Shown one piece after another: positions 63,705 to 64,000 of a DNA stretch of 64,000 nt. The DNA lies in the NCBI GenBank assembly GCA_001899765.1, contig MKWM01000073.1, forward strand, positions 107,129 through 171,128, given 5' to 3'. The position numbers were made by a program, and so were the translations under genes. Source of the DNA: Thiobacillus sp. 63-78. Lineage in GTDB: Bacteria; Pseudomonadota; Gammaproteobacteria; Burkholderiales; Thiobacillaceae. Position 1 is the first letter of the stretch; every line of letters begins with the position of its first letter. Under the pieces are notes generated by a model. That model had not been told where the DNA came from. It did not search any database and saw only the letters and a list, made by a program, of their open reading frames with translations.

Positions 63705-63901
63705 CACACATCCTCCGGCAGGGTATCGAGCAGCGCGCGCAGACGCGTCCTGGCGGCATCCAGCCGGGTCGTCAGCTGTTTGCCGTCCTGCTGCGCCGTC
63801 AGCAGTTGCTGGCGCAGCGCGATGTTTTCCTGCCGCAGCGTGCGGCACAGTTCGGCCACCTGGTGGATCCTGGCTTCAAGACTATCGAGTTCGGCGCGCA
63901 T
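63704..63901 (-). CDS. ZapB-like small coiled-coil protein
   Basis: A 65-residue protein that is almost entirely coiled coil (LDSLEARIHQVAELCRTLRQENIALRQQLLTAQQDGKQLTTRLDAARTRLRALL), matching the small family found directly upstream of zapA and considered ZapB-like in cell division. Its stop TGA shares its last base with the zapA start. Start ATG 63901; 20 further codons are open upstream but without family similarity. Confidence 0.8.
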   Translation of the reverse strand: MRAELDSLEARIHQVAELCRTLRQENIALRQQLLTAQQDGKQLTTRLDAARTRLRALLDTLPEDV

Positions 63902-64000
63902 GGCGCGACTATAGGGGGCGGCGCGCGGCCGGTCAATCGGGTCCGTATCACGCCCGCACACCCAGTGCCGGTCTGATTCTGCGGCCGCTCCGACCGGCTT

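Overview
The window is a 64 kb piece of a high-GC (about 64-65%), densely packed chromosome. Gene content and order point to a betaproteobacterium, most likely a Thiobacillus-like member of the Nitrosomonadales. The pointers are a RegB/RegA-type redox two-component system, a DSF-type rpfG-rpfC/rpfF cluster, the order zapB-like/zapA/6S RNA/5-formyl-THF cyclo-ligase, miaB-phoH-ybeY-corC, and DUF2189 and DUF3108 proteins. The taxon is inferred from sequence reading only, since there is no rRNA gene here.

Layout. 1-6.6 kb: purine synthesis (3' end of purK, purM, purN, and a purC that is open in frame with an AI-2E/PerM-type permease) with two DUF3108 proteins. 6.6-12 kb: an alpha/beta hydrolase and a complete DSF quorum-sensing set (rpfG, rpfC, convergent rpfF). 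12-17.8 kb: argB, EVE and TauE/SafE genes, a small heat-shock protein, and a copper pair (PCu(A)C chaperone and an OprC-like TonB receptor). 17.8-20.5 kb: the redox sensor/regulator pair and uppP. 20.5-26.8 kb: a defence/addiction block (Phd/RelE-type toxin-antitoxin, an XRE regulator with a 25-bp operator-like palindrome, and a type III-like mod/res pair whose mod gene carries an in-frame palindromic repeat element). 26.8-33.2 kb: thiC with a TPP riboswitch, an isoaspartyl methyltransferase homologue, a rhodanese, a TolC-family protein, a DUF454 protein and waaA. 33.2-36.8 kb: a nucleotide-sugar epimerase whose 3' end is repeated downstream, bracketing a VapBC-like pair, followed by a DUF4160/DUF2442 pair and an AlkA-like glycosylase. 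36.8-45.6 kb: an MFS exporter, a bactofilin, metK, two methyltransferases, a pteridine reductase and a surface-adhesin-E-like protein. 44.7-49.7 kb: corC-ybeY-phoH-miaB, a VanZ-like gene and lgt. 49.7-57.6 kb: ilvD fused in frame to a hexose-6-phosphate mutarotase domain, a ParA-like ATPase, repeats, an ankyrin protein, a DUF255 thioredoxin-fold protein, a DUF2189 protein and a cytochrome c. 57.6-62.5 kb: a complete LivKHMGF ABC transporter. 62.5-64 kb: 5-formyl-THF cyclo-ligase, 6S RNA, zapA and a zapB-like gene.

Most notable: two in-frame fusions of normally separate genes (PerM-PurC and IlvD-mutarotase); a palindromic repeat domesticated inside the mod coding sequence; a toxin-antitoxin insertion bracketed by 120-bp epimerase repeats that differ only at synonymous sites; and several families of intergenic inverted repeats.
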